Source of the DNA: Bacteroidota bacterium | GTDB lineage: Bacteria > Bacteroidota > Ignavibacteria > Kapaibacteriales > NICIL-2 | Reading direction: 5' to 3' | NCBI GenBank assembly: GCA_019695345.1 | Contig: JAIBAE010000031.1 | Coordinates: forward strand, 1-45,692 | Length of the DNA: 45,692 bases | Part shown: positions 8,452 to 16,501 of the stretch, piece by piece | How positions within the stretch are numbered: position 1 is the first letter of the stretch | How the letters are laid out: each line of letters starts with the position of its first letter | Translations under genes and position numbers: made by a program | Notes under the pieces: generated by a model | What the model saw: only the letters and a program-made list of their open reading frames with translations | Told to the model about the DNA's origin: nothing | Database searches by the model: none

Positions 8452-9525
8452 TTATTTGTTACTTTTCTTCGATTTTAGTTCAGAAATCAGCTTAATTTTA
8501 AAATTTTCATCATAAAAGTTTACAAGTTCCGAAATAAAAGGTACTATATTTTCCCCATCAGTTTTTGCTGTACCCAAATTTATTGTGTGCTTCAATTGAT
8601 CCCAATCATTTGATGTAACTCCTTTTAAAATTTGAGTCACATCTCTGCCAGAAGATATTTTTATTACACCAGAGGTTTTCATTGCATAAAATATTCTAAG
8701 AACGTCTCTTTTTGTTACTATATCACCTATTCTAATTTTGTTCAATGATTCTGTAGATAAAGACTCAATTTCAGAATACACATCTTGATATTCGCAAATC
8801 AGAGTTTTTAATATATTCAATTGCTTGTCTATAAATTCTTCATTGAAGATGTGTAAAAAAATAGCAAAACCAACTTTGTTGTCGTTGCGTTCCCTAAATT
8901 CTCCTATTATAGTGTCACGTAGTAAGTAAATATCATTTAATTTCTGAACAACTATTTTCTTGAGCCGATCTTTTTCGTTTGGAGTTACAAGTGAAAAATC
9001 ATTTTTTAAATCGTCCATTATAGTCTTCTTTTTTGCGGATTCGATGTCTATATTAAAAATATATTTTTGGAATGAGATAATTCGTTCAGTAGATGTTTTT
9101 AGACGGTATGTACTGTTATATTTAGCAAAAGTAGAAACCAAATTTTCAATCAAACTTGCTTGACTATTTTTCAAATTCGTTAGCTTATCCTGAGTTGATA
9201 AACTTAAATGTGAAAGTAGATTATCAAAATGATTCACAAAGTGGTTTTTAATAGGTTGTGAAATATATTCATAAGGAGCTTTTCGTATGCTATCACAAAA
9301 ATTTATAATATTATCTTTATCTGTGTTATCTATATTACATAGAAAATTATGAAATTGGTTATTGATTTCTTGTAATAGATTTGACAGTCTAGTGCTTAAA
9401 TAAAACTTCGATTTACTGTTATAATAACAATTATATATTCTCTGTTTGTCTTCGCTAACATACTTTTCATAATAATACTTATATTTCTGTTCCAATACAA
9501 TAGCTTTATTATTAGTCATAAACAT
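8452..9525 (-). CDS. RteC-like protein of integrated element (weak match)
   Basis: 357 residues (355 from the second ATG at 9519), soluble, Lys/Asn-rich, largely helical. The C-terminal part (KIRIGDIVTKRDVLRIFYAM, then KTSGVI and an ILKGVT segment) resembles the end of RteC-type proteins, which in Bacteroidota elements lie between integrase and excision/replication genes. The similarity is distant and could be convergent. It starts about 8 bp after the integrase stop, so the two are probably one transcript. Role unknown, perhaps control of excision or transfer. Confidence 0.5.
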   Translation of the reverse strand: MFMTNNKAIVLEQKYKYYYEKYVSEDKQRIYNCYYNSKSKFYLSTRLSNLLQEINNQFHNFLCNIDNTDKDNIINFCDSIRKAPYEYISQPIKNHFVNHFDNLLSHLSLSTQDKLTNLKNSQASLIENLVSTFAKYNSTYRLKTSTERIISFQKYIFNIDIESAKKKTIMDDLKNDFSLVTPNEKDRLKKIVVQKLNDIYLLRDTIIGEFRERNDNKVGFAIFLHIFNEEFIDKQLNILKTLICEYQDVYSEIESLSTESLNKIRIGDIVTKRDVLRIFYAMKTSGVIKISSGRDVTQILKGVTSNDWDQLKHTINLGTAKTDGENIVPFISELVNFYDENFKIKLISELKSKKSNK

Positions 9526-9533
9526 TCTTTCAA

Positions 9534-10751
9534 TTACTTACTCCATGCAGTTAGCATTGCTTTTGTAACATCTTCATCAACAAATCTTGCATACTGGTCA
9601 AATGACCTTGAATTTGTGTGCCCACTAACTTTCATCACTATTGAACGGTCAACACCATTTCTCAACAAGAAAGTAATTCCGGTTCTTCTTGCTGTGTGCA
9701 TTGTAATGTACTCATAACGTGGCTTTGATACTACATGACGTTCTCCACCCTTATGAATACCCCCTTCAGTTAGTTGGTCTATACCAGCAAGCTTTGCAAT
9801 GCGTTTAATATTCTCATTTGCTTTTTGATTTGAAACACTGTACCATGTTTCGGAAGTTATGATTCGATGTAATTGAGGAATAACCGGAATATGTAATGTT
9901 TCATTTGTTTTCTCTACTACAAAAGATATAACACCATCTTTAATATGTTTCTGTGGGTTAAAGTTTACTATATCAGAAAAACGCATACAAGTATACACAC
10001 CTATCAGAAAAAGTATCCTTGTATTGTGTAGTCCGGGGTGTAGTGATAAATCAACATCTTCAATAGCATCTATTTCATTCCTTGTAAGTGCAATTGATTC
10101 AACTTTGATTTTAATTTTTTCAGAATAGTATTCTTGATGATTCGGATTAGAATTGTACTTTAGTTTTGTAGACCAATTCAAAAATCTTCGTATGATTACC
10201 AAGTGTTTCTTTACTGTATAATTGGCAAAGTGAGTGAACAAATAATCTTTAACTTTATCTGCAAATTCTTTAGTACATACTTCATCAAACGTTGTTCTAT
10301 CTGTTATAAAATTATCTAAATACCGGAGTGTGGTTGTTAGTGTTCTAATTGTACTATCTGCATTTGTTCTACTCTTATCCTTCAGAAATATCTTTATACA
10401 TTCACGCACAGTACTTTGCTGGCTTGGTTCTTCTGATATTACTCTACCTAACAAACCACTTTTTAATAACTCTTCACGTATATATGGGAATGGATCAATT
10501 TTCAAAAGTCGTACTGCACTATCGTGTAATTCCTGTGTCTTGAGTGTTATGGTGTTCAATAATTGATTGAGTTCAGATGCAGAAGTTGAATTACGTTTTA
10601 CCTGCTCCTTCTTAAAATCCCATTCGGAAGTTTTAATACTAATACCTGTACCAACTCGTAAGGATTTCTTCTCCGAGTATTTTGAGCGTACTGTTAGTAA
10701 GATTGAGGTTTTGACTGCTGTTTTATCATCCAGATAAAAGTGGACTTTCAT
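9534..10751 (-). CDS. tyrosine recombinase (integrase)
   Basis: 405 residues from the ATG at 10751; the frame stays open upstream to 10817 but that stretch encodes a terminator-like hairpin. The start MKVHFYLDDKTAVKT and LRVGTGISI belong to the Bacteroidota integrase arm-binding domain (phage_int_SAM_5 type); a core-binding domain follows. The catalytic domain shows R in CMRFSDIVNF, HTARRTG, a VSGHTNSR box and the nucleophile Y in DQYARF (about residue 387). It catalyses site-specific integration and excision. The gene starts 190 bp from the 3' end of tRNA-Arg, the probable attachment site, and reads away from it. Confidence 0.93.
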   Translation of the reverse strand: MKVHFYLDDKTAVKTSILLTVRSKYSEKKSLRVGTGISIKTSEWDFKKEQVKRNSTSASELNQLLNTITLKTQELHDSAVRLLKIDPFPYIREELLKSGLLGRVISEEPSQQSTVRECIKIFLKDKSRTNADSTIRTLTTTLRYLDNFITDRTTFDEVCTKEFADKVKDYLFTHFANYTVKKHLVIIRRFLNWSTKLKYNSNPNHQEYYSEKIKIKVESIALTRNEIDAIEDVDLSLHPGLHNTRILFLIGVYTCMRFSDIVNFNPQKHIKDGVISFVVEKTNETLHIPVIPQLHRIITSETWYSVSNQKANENIKRIAKLAGIDQLTEGGIHKGGERHVVSKPRYEYITMHTARRTGITFLLRNGVDRSIVMKVSGHTNSRSFDQYARFVDEDVTKAMLTAWSK

Positions 10752-10762
10752 TTTATATAAAC

Positions 10763-10823
10763 AAAAAAGTGTACGGAAACAGGAGCAATATAACACTCCG
10801 TACAAATTTCCGTACACTTTTTT
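10763..10823. promoter_or_regulatory. 17-bp perfect inverted repeat with T-runs in the integrase leader
   Basis: AAAAAAGTGTACGGAAA (10763-10779) and TTTCCGTACACTTTTTT (10807-10823) are perfect complements around 27 nt that hold a third CCGTAC copy. On both strands the stem is followed by six T, so it can act as a bidirectional terminator. Reading toward the integrase, the T-run ends only about 12 nt before its ATG. It may block read-through from the tRNA into the integrase, attenuate integrase expression, or be an operator or arm-type site. Confidence 0.65.
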
Positions 10824-10941
10824 ATTAAATCAGATAAATCCAAACTTACCTTATTTTACCAATTTTATTGAAAATTGATTCATTTCAAGGCATTTTCGAT
10901 TATCTGCGGTAAACTACATTTATGTGTATTTTACCTTTTAG

Positions 10942-11015
10942 TGGTCCCGGCGAGACTCGAACTCACGACACCCAGTTTAGGAAACTGGTGTTCTATCCTG
11001 CTGAACTACGGAACC
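10942..11015 (-). tRNA. tRNA-Arg (anticodon CCU), probable attachment site
   Basis: Folds fully: acceptor GGTTCCG/CGGGACC, D arm GTTC...GAAC, anticodon stem CCAGT/ACTGG with loop TTCCTAA giving anticodon CCT, T arm GTGAG-TTCGAGT-CTCGC. 74 nt; CCA is not encoded. The 5' end is 2 nt after the stop codon of the smg-like gene. Its 3' end faces the integrase, so the element probably inserted here and restored the tRNA. Confidence 0.95.
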
Positions 11016-11017
11016 TA

Positions 11018-11500
11018 TTAATTTATAGTATCATTCCCCATCAGCATTGTTCGGCTGCCCGCCTGTAATGAGTTATCGCGGAATATCAAATCGCTGATTA
11101 TTCCGTACATGTCTTTTTTGGTTATACCGGACTCGCCAAACATAAAACAACGTTCTATAATTGATTCAACATGCTCGTTGGTAATAATGCCAAGCGTCAG
11201 TAGCTGAATCAACTCTCCGTGTGCTTCTTTGCTAAACAAATGTTGCTCGGCTGGGTGCAACGTACGGAACGATGTTGAAGATGTTTGTTGTAAAACTTTT
11301 CCTTCGGCCGGAACGGGCGATTCCTGCATTTGCTGTACAAGCCAACTAACGGCAATGGATATTTCCGCTTCGGTGTAACCTTGCATTTGTAAATGCGATA
11401 TATCTATGTCCTCAACGCTACCGGCGGTACTCATCTCGCTGATAACATGTACAATGATTTCCATTATACGTTCGGTATTGCCGTCAAGTTTTACATTCAT
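11018..11500 (-). CDS. smg: Smg/DUF494 family protein
   Basis: 160 residues with the layout of the Smg (DUF494) family: N-terminal ERIMEIIVHVISEM, an acidic middle with GYTEAEISIAVSWLVQQM, and a C-terminal HLFSKEAHGELIQLLTLGII followed by a second helical repeat. The molecular role is unknown; in several phyla the gene travels with RNA or topoisomerase genes. It is last of a three-gene operon, 4 bp after ybeY, and is followed after 2 nt by tRNA-Arg, so the tRNA is probably cut out of the same transcript. Confidence 0.75.
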   Translation of the reverse strand: MNVKLDGNTERIMEIIVHVISEMSTAGSVEDIDISHLQMQGYTEAEISIAVSWLVQQMQESPVPAEGKVLQQTSSTSFRTLHPAEQHLFSKEAHGELIQLLTLGIITNEHVESIIERCFMFGESGITKKDMYGIISDLIFRDNSLQAGSRTMLMGNDTIN

Positions 11501-11504
11501 ATAG

Positions 11505-11924
11505 CTAAATGTATTTGTTTTCTAATACGTGCATGTGTTGGCGTTGTTCTTTGGTAGCATCGTCGTAGCCAACCAAATGTAACGTTCCGTGTACTGCCAG
11601 ACGTGTAAGTTCGTTTGTTCGTGAAACCGAATACTCTTTTGCCTGTGCCGCGGCTGTATCCATGCTCATGTAAATCTCACCTTCTATCGGTCCGCCTTCA
11701 TCGCCAAGCGGAAATGTAATAACGTCCGTATAGTAATGGTGATTGAGATACATTTTATTAAGCTCTAACAACTCATCATCGCTAACAATAATTACGGCAA
11801 TATCAGCTTGTTTTACTTTTTCGCCTTGTAAGGTTCGCTGTATTGCGTTGGTAATTCTTGTTGTGTTTATTCCTTGCGCCGGAACAGTATAGGTAACCGA
11901 TACCGAAATCTTTTTACTTGCCAT
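11505..11924 (-). CDS. ybeY: endoribonuclease YbeY (16S rRNA maturation)
   Basis: 139 residues from ATG 11924 (a GTG at 11936 is an alternative). The metal site reads HGTLHLVGYDD followed by ..QRQHM; the internal YYTDVITFPL and GEIYMSMDTA blocks are also typical. Most YbeY proteins have HGxLHLxGYDH; here the last ligand is Asp, a variant I recall as common in Bacteroidota. The enzyme is a metal-dependent RNase in 16S rRNA 3' end processing and ribosome quality control. Middle gene of a tight operon. Confidence 0.9.
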   Translation of the reverse strand: MASKKISVSVTYTVPAQGINTTRITNAIQRTLQGEKVKQADIAVIIVSDDELLELNKMYLNHHYYTDVITFPLGDEGGPIEGEIYMSMDTAAAQAKEYSVSRTNELTRLAVHGTLHLVGYDDATKEQRQHMHVLENKYI

Positions 11925-11936
11925 CGGCAGAATCAC

Positions 11937-12368
11937 TTATTGTAAAATAGATTCTGTTAGCGATAGCTGCATTGCTGCCATCAAAACGCTTGCATCTAAT
12001 TTTGCAAAGTCCGATGTAATAATATCAGCACGGATATTTGCAAACAACGAACACGTACAACTTCTTCCTGTTACCAAACTCGATACCAATCCGTTTTGTG
12101 CACTTACAAAAATCACTTCATCTGGTTCAACAACTACAAAGCCCGTACAATCATGAATCTCAAAATAACCATGTTGCGTTTGTGCAGTTACAATCGAGCC
12201 ATTGGCTTCTGCACCCAACTGAACATTGTTATGGATTGATAACGCCAACGATTGTTTTGTTTGCGGATTAGACAGTTGAAAATACCACGAACTCTCCAAT
12301 TGTTTTGGTTCGGTGCCAAGCGTTGCCGCTATGGATTGTATTTCACTGTCGGTAAAAGAATACGACAT
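11937..12368 (-). CDS. conserved-looking protein of unknown function, first gene of the ybeY operon
   Basis: 143 residues from ATG 12368 (MSYSFTDSEIQSIAATLG). The open frame extends to 12449 but a promoter-like TACTTTTG (12407-12414) with TTG 19 bp further upstream lies between the two ATGs, so the shorter start is chosen. No signal peptide, no membrane segment, no family recognised; a TCTCSLF segment is present. It directly precedes ybeY, so a role in RNA or ribosome biology is possible but unproven. Confidence 0.65.
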   Translation of the reverse strand: MSYSFTDSEIQSIAATLGTEPKQLESSWYFQLSNPQTKQSLALSIHNNVQLGAEANGSIVTAQTQHGYFEIHDCTGFVVVEPDEVIFVSAQNGLVSSLVTGRSCTCSLFANIRADIITSDFAKLDASVLMAAMQLSLTESILQ

Positions 12369-12406
12369 GTTTGCTCCCTGTTCACACAGAAAATTTCTGC
12401 TTTCGG

Positions 12407-12436
12407 CAAAAGTACGAAAAATGCATTCGTAAGCAA
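12407..12436 (-). promoter_or_regulatory. promoter of the hypothetical-ybeY-smg-tRNA operon
   Basis: On the minus strand TTG (12436-12434), 19 bp, then TACTTTTG (12414-12407), matching the Bacteroidota TTG-N19-TAnnTTTG pattern, about 39 nt before the ATG at 12368. Confidence 0.6.
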
Positions 12437-12618
12437 TTATATTTACCATTTAGGATAGTTTTTTCTTGGTTCGCCGGCACCGGGTGCTCCTTACATAAAA
12501 ACGCTCATCTTGCCGGAAAGAACCTCTGCTCTACTCCAAGCCGTAATCGTGAAAGATTAACAAAGGCAGTTTGTTTTATTCCAAGGGTTTAGAAACTGTT
12601 AATGAGTTATTCAATGTC

Positions 12619-12730
12619 TGTCATACCCGAGAAATCGGGTATCCATTACACTTATCAAGAGATCCGTGGATGAACTGCATTGGGCTTCGCCTCCCGATAA
12701 ACGCTTCATCAGCGTTTTCGGGAATGACAT
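12619..12730 (+). repeat. dispersed repeat family 2 (two hairpins), copy 1
   Basis: Hairpin 1 is ATACCCGA-GAAA-TCGGGTAT (12623-12642), an 8-bp stem with a GNRA-type loop. Hairpin 2 spans about 12691-12722 with arms TCCCGATAAACGCT and AGCGTTTTCGGGA. The unit begins TGTCAT and ends ATGACA. It is intergenic. Confidence 0.85.
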
Positions 12731-12844
12731 CACCGTTCTGTAAGCATGAGATTAAATACTAACAATCTTTGAATTTAAATCTAAAACGGTTTCTTAAAGG
12801 TTTTGTGGTTCTTTCACTATTAGTGTACGTTCATGCTTGTGGGT

Positions 12845-12906
12845 GTTTCCCGCAAACGAACGAGCAGTTTATAAGCCCTATGTTTGGAGCGGTTTGCGAT
12901 AGCAAA
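12845..12906 (-). repeat. dispersed repeat family 1, copy 4
   Basis: On the minus strand TTTGCTATCGCAAACCGC, then CCAAACAT and after a spacer TTTGCGGGAAA. Lies before the E2 gene with its GCTATCGC end toward that gene. Confidence 0.7.
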
Positions 12907-12951
12907 TGATGATATTACCATTACTACACATAGTTATTGCATTTGGTTTCG

Positions 12952-12959
12952 TAATTTTG
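12952..12959 (+). promoter_or_regulatory. -7 box of the E2 gene
   Basis: TAATTTTG fits TAnnTTTG and lies 55 nt before the ATG at 13015; the -33 element is unclear. Confidence 0.45.
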
Positions 12960-13014
12960 CGTTCCAATTAACCTTAGAGCATAAAAATATAACTACGTTT
13001 AAGGAGCACTATCA

Positions 13015-14739
13015 ATGACAGTTGAAGTTGTTATGCCCAAAATGGGTGAATCAATACAAGAAGGAAAGATATTACGTTGGTTAAAAAAACCGGGTGATAC
13101 CGTTGAACGCGATGAGATAATCTTAGAAATTTCCACCGATAAAGTAGATACAGAAGTACCTGCACCAAACGCAGGTAAGTTGGTTCAGTTATTAGCACAA
13201 GAAAACGATACCGTAGAGGTTGGGAAACCAATTTGTATCATTGATACGGATGCAAATGCTTCGGTGATTGCTTCGGCACCTGCGCCAGTAGCTGCACCTG
13301 CTCCCGTTGCTGCACCCGCACCTGTTGCCGCTCCGGCTCCTGTTGCAGCAGCTCCTGCACCAGCAACCGGCGGACCTGCAACTGATGTTGTTATGCCTAA
13401 AATGGGTGAGTCCATTCAGGAAGGTAAAGTTTTACGTTGGTTAAAGAACGTTGGCGAAAAAGTAGAACGCGATGAAATTCTTCTTGAGATTTCCACCGAT
13501 AAAGTGGACACCGAAGTTCCATCGCCCATTGCAGGTACATTAACCGAACGCCTTGCAAACGAAGGCGATGTTGTTGAAGTGGGTAAAGTAATTGCACGTA
13601 TTGGCTCAGCAAGTGGTGCAGCAAGTGCTCCGGCACCTGCGCCTGCGGCTCCTGTTGTTGCAGCTACACCGGCTCCTTCTACAAATGGCGTTGCACATAC
13701 TCCTGCTCCGGCTGTTGTTCATGCCGGACCTGTTGGACCAATACCACGTACATCGGGCAGCAGATTCTATTCGCCATTAGTGCGCACTATTGCAGAAACA
13801 GAAAAAGTATCGTTAGCAGAATTAGATGCAATTAACGGAACAGGTTTAGAAGGTCGCGTAACAAAGAATGATGTTTTAGGATACGTTAACTCTCGTGCAA
13901 TTGGCGCAGTACCGGCTCCGGTTGCAGCTCCTGTTGTAAGTGCACCTGCACCACAACCTGTGGTTAGTGCTCCGGTTGCTGCGGCTCCTGCTGTACCATC
14001 GGGTACACTTTCCAAAAATTGGGGAGCCGATGTAGAGATAATGCCAATGGACCGAGTGCGTACCTTGATTGCCGACCACATGGTTCGTTCTAAACTTACA
14101 TCACCGCACGTTACTTCGGTTGCTGAAGCTGATGTAACCAACATTGTAAAGCTACGTGAGCGCGTTAAAGACCAGTTTGAAAAACGTGAAGGAGTAAAGC
14201 TTACGCTTACACCGTTCTTCTGCAAAGCAATCATTGATGCCGTAAAACAATTCCCATTAGTAAATGTAAGCGTAGATGGTACCAATATCATCCGCCATAA
14301 ACATGTAAACTTAGGGTTTGCTACCCTATTACCCGATGGCAACTTAATTGTACCTGTTATCAAAAATGGTGAGATGTTAAACACAACCGGTGTTGCACAT
14401 CAAATCAGCGACTTAGCTAACCGCGCTCGTACAAAGAAACTCAACCCCGATGAAATTCAAGGCGGTACAATCTCATTAACAAACATGGGTCCTTGGGGTT
14501 CGTTGTTTGGCACTCCAGTTATTAACCAACCTCAATCGGTTATCATTGGCGTGTATGCAGTACAGAAAAAAGCGGTAGTGCGCGAAATCAACGGCGAAGA
14601 TGTAATTATGATTCGCCACATGATGTACGTTACCATTACTTATGACCACCGTGTAATTGATGGTGCTTTAGGTTCCAACTGCTTGCGTGCAATTGTTCAG
14701 GGCTTAGAGTCTGCTAACGAATCGTGGATTGGAATGTAA
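13015..14739 (+). CDS. 2-oxoacid dehydrogenase E2 (dihydrolipoyl acyltransferase), two lipoyl domains
   Basis: 574 residues. Two near-identical lipoyl domains (1-80 and 121-200) each carry STDKVDT with the lipoylated lysine at K43 and K163, exactly 120 residues apart. Ala/Pro/Val-rich linkers follow each one, then a subunit-binding domain (about 257-298, FYSPLVRTIAE...GLEGRVTKNDV in parts) and the catalytic domain with YDHRVIDG (H545, D549). It transfers an acyl group from lipoyl-lysine to CoA in a cytoplasmic multienzyme complex. The SLFGTPVINQPQ and YDHRVIDGALG segments look closer to branched-chain/pyruvate E2 than to classic SucB, so the substrate is left open. No E1 or E3 gene is adjacent. 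Confidence 0.9.
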   Translation: MTVEVVMPKMGESIQEGKILRWLKKPGDTVERDEIILEISTDKVDTEVPAPNAGKLVQLLAQENDTVEVGKPICIIDTDANASVIASAPAPVAAPAPVAAPAPVAAPAPVAAAPAPATGGPATDVVMPKMGESIQEGKVLRWLKNVGEKVERDEILLEISTDKVDTEVPSPIAGTLTERLANEGDVVEVGKVIARIGSASGAASAPAPAPAAPVVAATPAPSTNGVAHTPAPAVVHAGPVGPIPRTSGSRFYSPLVRTIAETEKVSLAELDAINGTGLEGRVTKNDVLGYVNSRAIGAVPAPVAAPVVSAPAPQPVVSAPVAAAPAVPSGTLSKNWGADVEIMPMDRVRTLIADHMVRSKLTSPHVTSVAEADVTNIVKLRERVKDQFEKREGVKLTLTPFFCKAIIDAVKQFPLVNVSVDGTNIIRHKHVNLGFATLLPDGNLIVPVIKNGEMLNTTGVAHQISDLANRARTKKLNPDEIQGGTISLTNMGPWGSLFGTPVINQPQSVIIGVYAVQKKAVVREINGEDVIMIRHMMYVTITYDHRVIDGALGSNCLRAIVQGLESANESWIGM

Positions 14740-14764
14740 GTTCCCTTTCACATGGGTAAATATG

Positions 14765-14793
14765 AAGGTCGGTTTTTCAACCGACCTTTTTTA
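14765..14793. terminator. bidirectional terminator between E2 and dtd
   Basis: AAGGTCGGTT (14765-14774) and AACCGACCTT (14779-14788) form a perfect 10-bp stem with a TTTC loop, followed by T-rich sequence on the plus strand and preceded by mixed A/T sequence for the minus strand. The genes converge here. Confidence 0.9.
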
Positions 14794-15231
14794 TTTCTCT
14801 AACAGTAAGGTAACAGGTCCGGTATTGGTTAACGATACATCCATCATTGCGCCAAACTTCCCGGTTTGTATCAACAACGTATAATCATTGCGTAACTTCT
14901 CTACCATGTAATTGTATAGTGGCTCTGCTATTTCGGGTCTGGCGGCATCAATAAAACTTGGGCGGAATCCTTTTTGTGCGTCGCCATACAACGTAAACTG
15001 TGAAACAAGTAAAAGTCCCCCGTTAATATCTAACAGCGATTTGTTCATCTTGTCGTCGTCATCGGCAAAGATTCTCAAGTTCACAAGTTTGTGAATCATC
15101 CAGTCTGCCTGTGCCGTGGTATCAGTTGTATGTATACCAAGCAACACGCACAACCCCGATTGTATTTCCCCCACAACCGCACCATCTACTGTAACTTTGG
15201 CTGAATGAACTCGTTGTACCACCGCGCGCAT
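14791..15231 (-). CDS. dtd: D-aminoacyl-tRNA deacylase
   Basis: 146 residues from ATG 15231, the family-typical start MRAVVQRVHSAKVTVDG; the open frame extends to 15357 but that part is upstream of the promoter-like TACCTTTG at 15269-15276. Active-site motifs are SQFTLYGD and the cis-Pro loop NTGPVT near the C-terminus. The enzyme removes D-amino acids (and glycine mischarged on tRNA-Ala) from tRNAs. It is a single gene, divergent from the SPFH gene. Confidence 0.95.
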   Translation of the reverse strand: MRAVVQRVHSAKVTVDGAVVGEIQSGLCVLLGIHTTDTTAQADWMIHKLVNLRIFADDDDKMNKSLLDINGGLLLVSQFTLYGDAQKGFRPSFIDAARPEIAEPLYNYMVEKLRNDYTLLIQTGKFGAMMDVSLTNTGPVTLLLEK

Positions 15232-15268
15232 AATTATCCCGAATAGTTTGTATGGAACAATATAAATG

Positions 15269-15276
15269 CAAAGGTA
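15269..15276 (-). promoter_or_regulatory. -7 box of dtd
   Basis: TACCTTTG on the minus strand, 37 nt before the dtd ATG; it decides the dtd start by excluding the longer frame. Confidence 0.45.
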
Positions 15277-15377
15277 TAAATCATACAACCTAAAATTATA
15301 TTTACCATGCAACAGATTAAGTTTTCTGCCGTAGTTTGGCAGTACAAAAACAGACACAAATTAACCAGAGGTTCACC

Positions 15378-16286
15378 ATGTTTCTCTTTTTTGTTGGTTT
15401 AGTTATCTTCTTTGTTGGGTTTATTGCAAGTAAAACCGAAGGCCCGTTTTCAAAACTTCGCACACCGTTACGGTTAGTTGGGTTGTTTATTATTGGGATT
15501 GGAATTTTAACATCGGGTGTGCGCCAAATTGATTCCGGTAACGTAGGTGTGTTACGGTTGTTTGGTCAGGTGCAAAAAGATAACGTATTATACGAAGGTC
15601 TCCACCTTGTTAATCCGTTACTTGATGTTGAAGAAATGAGTATTCAACAACTCAATTATACAATGTCGAAGGTTCACAATGAAGGACAAAAAGATGGTGA
15701 CGATGCAGTACCTATGATTAGCAAGGATGGTCTCACAGTAGTTCTTGATATTACTATCTTGTATCGGTTAGACCCACAACATGCACCAGATGTATTCCAG
15801 AGGTTTCGATTTTCGTACGAAGACACATATGTACGCCCTACAATGCGGGCGCATATACGAACAAGTGCTTCATATTATTCAGCAACAGAACTGTATTCGA
15901 ACAAAAGAGGAGATTTTGAAGAAGGTATTACAAAATTACTTGTTGAAGACTTCAAAAAAAATGGATTCATACTGGATAAGGTTCTTATCAGAAACATCTC
16001 TTTACCACCAACTGTTACTGAAAGTATTGAACGAAAGATTGCCGCAATTCAAGATGCCGAGCGGCAAGATTATGTTCTAGAAAAAGTAAAAAAGGAAGCT
16101 GAGATGAAACGTCAGGAAGCACAAGGTGTGGCTGATGCTCAAAAAATTCTCGCTTCCGGTTTAAGCGATAAAGTGTTACAATACGAGCAAATTAAAGTTC
16201 AAAAAGAACTTGTAAATTCTCCTAATGCAAAAATTATCCTGATGAATGGTAAAACGCCGGTAATACTGGATACAAAAGAAAAGTAA
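15378..16286 (+). CDS. SPFH/band-7 (prohibitin-like) membrane protein
   Basis: 302 residues from ATG 15378, which has AGAGG eight nt upstream; an in-frame TTG at 15336 is not needed. Two hydrophobic segments at the N-terminus (about 1-20 and 32-48) are followed by an SPFH domain (SGNVGVLRLFGQV, YEGLHLVNPL, DGLTVVLDITILYRL) and a long charged coiled coil (RKIAAIQDAERQ...EAQGVADAQKIL in parts). Prohibitin-like proteins form large ring or cage assemblies in the membrane and influence proteases and membrane domains. It is a single gene with its own terminator. Confidence 0.9.
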   Translation: MFLFFVGLVIFFVGFIASKTEGPFSKLRTPLRLVGLFIIGIGILTSGVRQIDSGNVGVLRLFGQVQKDNVLYEGLHLVNPLLDVEEMSIQQLNYTMSKVHNEGQKDGDDAVPMISKDGLTVVLDITILYRLDPQHAPDVFQRFRFSYEDTYVRPTMRAHIRTSASYYSATELYSNKRGDFEEGITKLLVEDFKKNGFILDKVLIRNISLPPTVTESIERKIAAIQDAERQDYVLEKVKKEAEMKRQEAQGVADAQKILASGLSDKVLQYEQIKVQKELVNSPNAKIILMNGKTPVILDTKEK

Positions 16287-16312
16287 CCTAACCTAACCTT
16301 ATTTAAAAAGAT

Positions 16313-16348
16313 AGCCCGTAACAACTTCGTTATGGGCTTTTCTTTTTT
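16313..16348 (+). terminator. terminator of the SPFH gene
   Basis: AGCCCGTAAC (16313-16322) pairs with GTTATGGGCT (16329-16338, one G-U) and is followed by TTTCTTTTTT. Confidence 0.9.
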
Positions 16349-16409
16349 GCTAACGCAATCCGCACCAACCCTTGCAACCAAAACAAGCAACATCATGCGG
16401 GATAGAACC
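16345..16409 (+). repeat. dispersed repeat family 1, copy 5
   Basis: TTTTGCTAACGCAATCCGC then ACCAACCCTTG and, after a spacer, ATGCGGGATAGAACC. It begins in the T-run of the preceding terminator. Confidence 0.75.
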
Positions 16410-16501
16410 AAACCATACACCCGGACGGTTACCGTTTGGTAGTGCGCAAAGCACCTGTCACCGCGATGAACGCTATACCAAGTAAGCGGTATGGAGCGGG
16501 T

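Noticed and set aside
1..10940. Complete DISARM or BREX system
   Set aside because: Only a helicase fragment is visible; no methyltransferase, DUF1998, PglZ or BrxC gene is in the window.
10942..11015. Second att copy of the tRNA 3' end within the window
   Set aside because: I looked for GTTCGAGTCTCGCCGGGACC and its complement elsewhere and saw none, so the far end must be outside.
12571..12762. Short open frame on plus strand
   Set aside because: Composed of family 2 repeat DNA and its flank; no start signal.
13767..14384. 205-codon open frame antisense to the E2 gene
   Set aside because: It lies fully inside a strongly supported gene, and its protein has no recognisable domain; codon bias of the E2 gene explains the open frame.
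15336..15377. Longer SPFH protein start at TTG 15336
   Set aside because: ATG 15378 has AGAGG at the right distance and begins the membrane segment.
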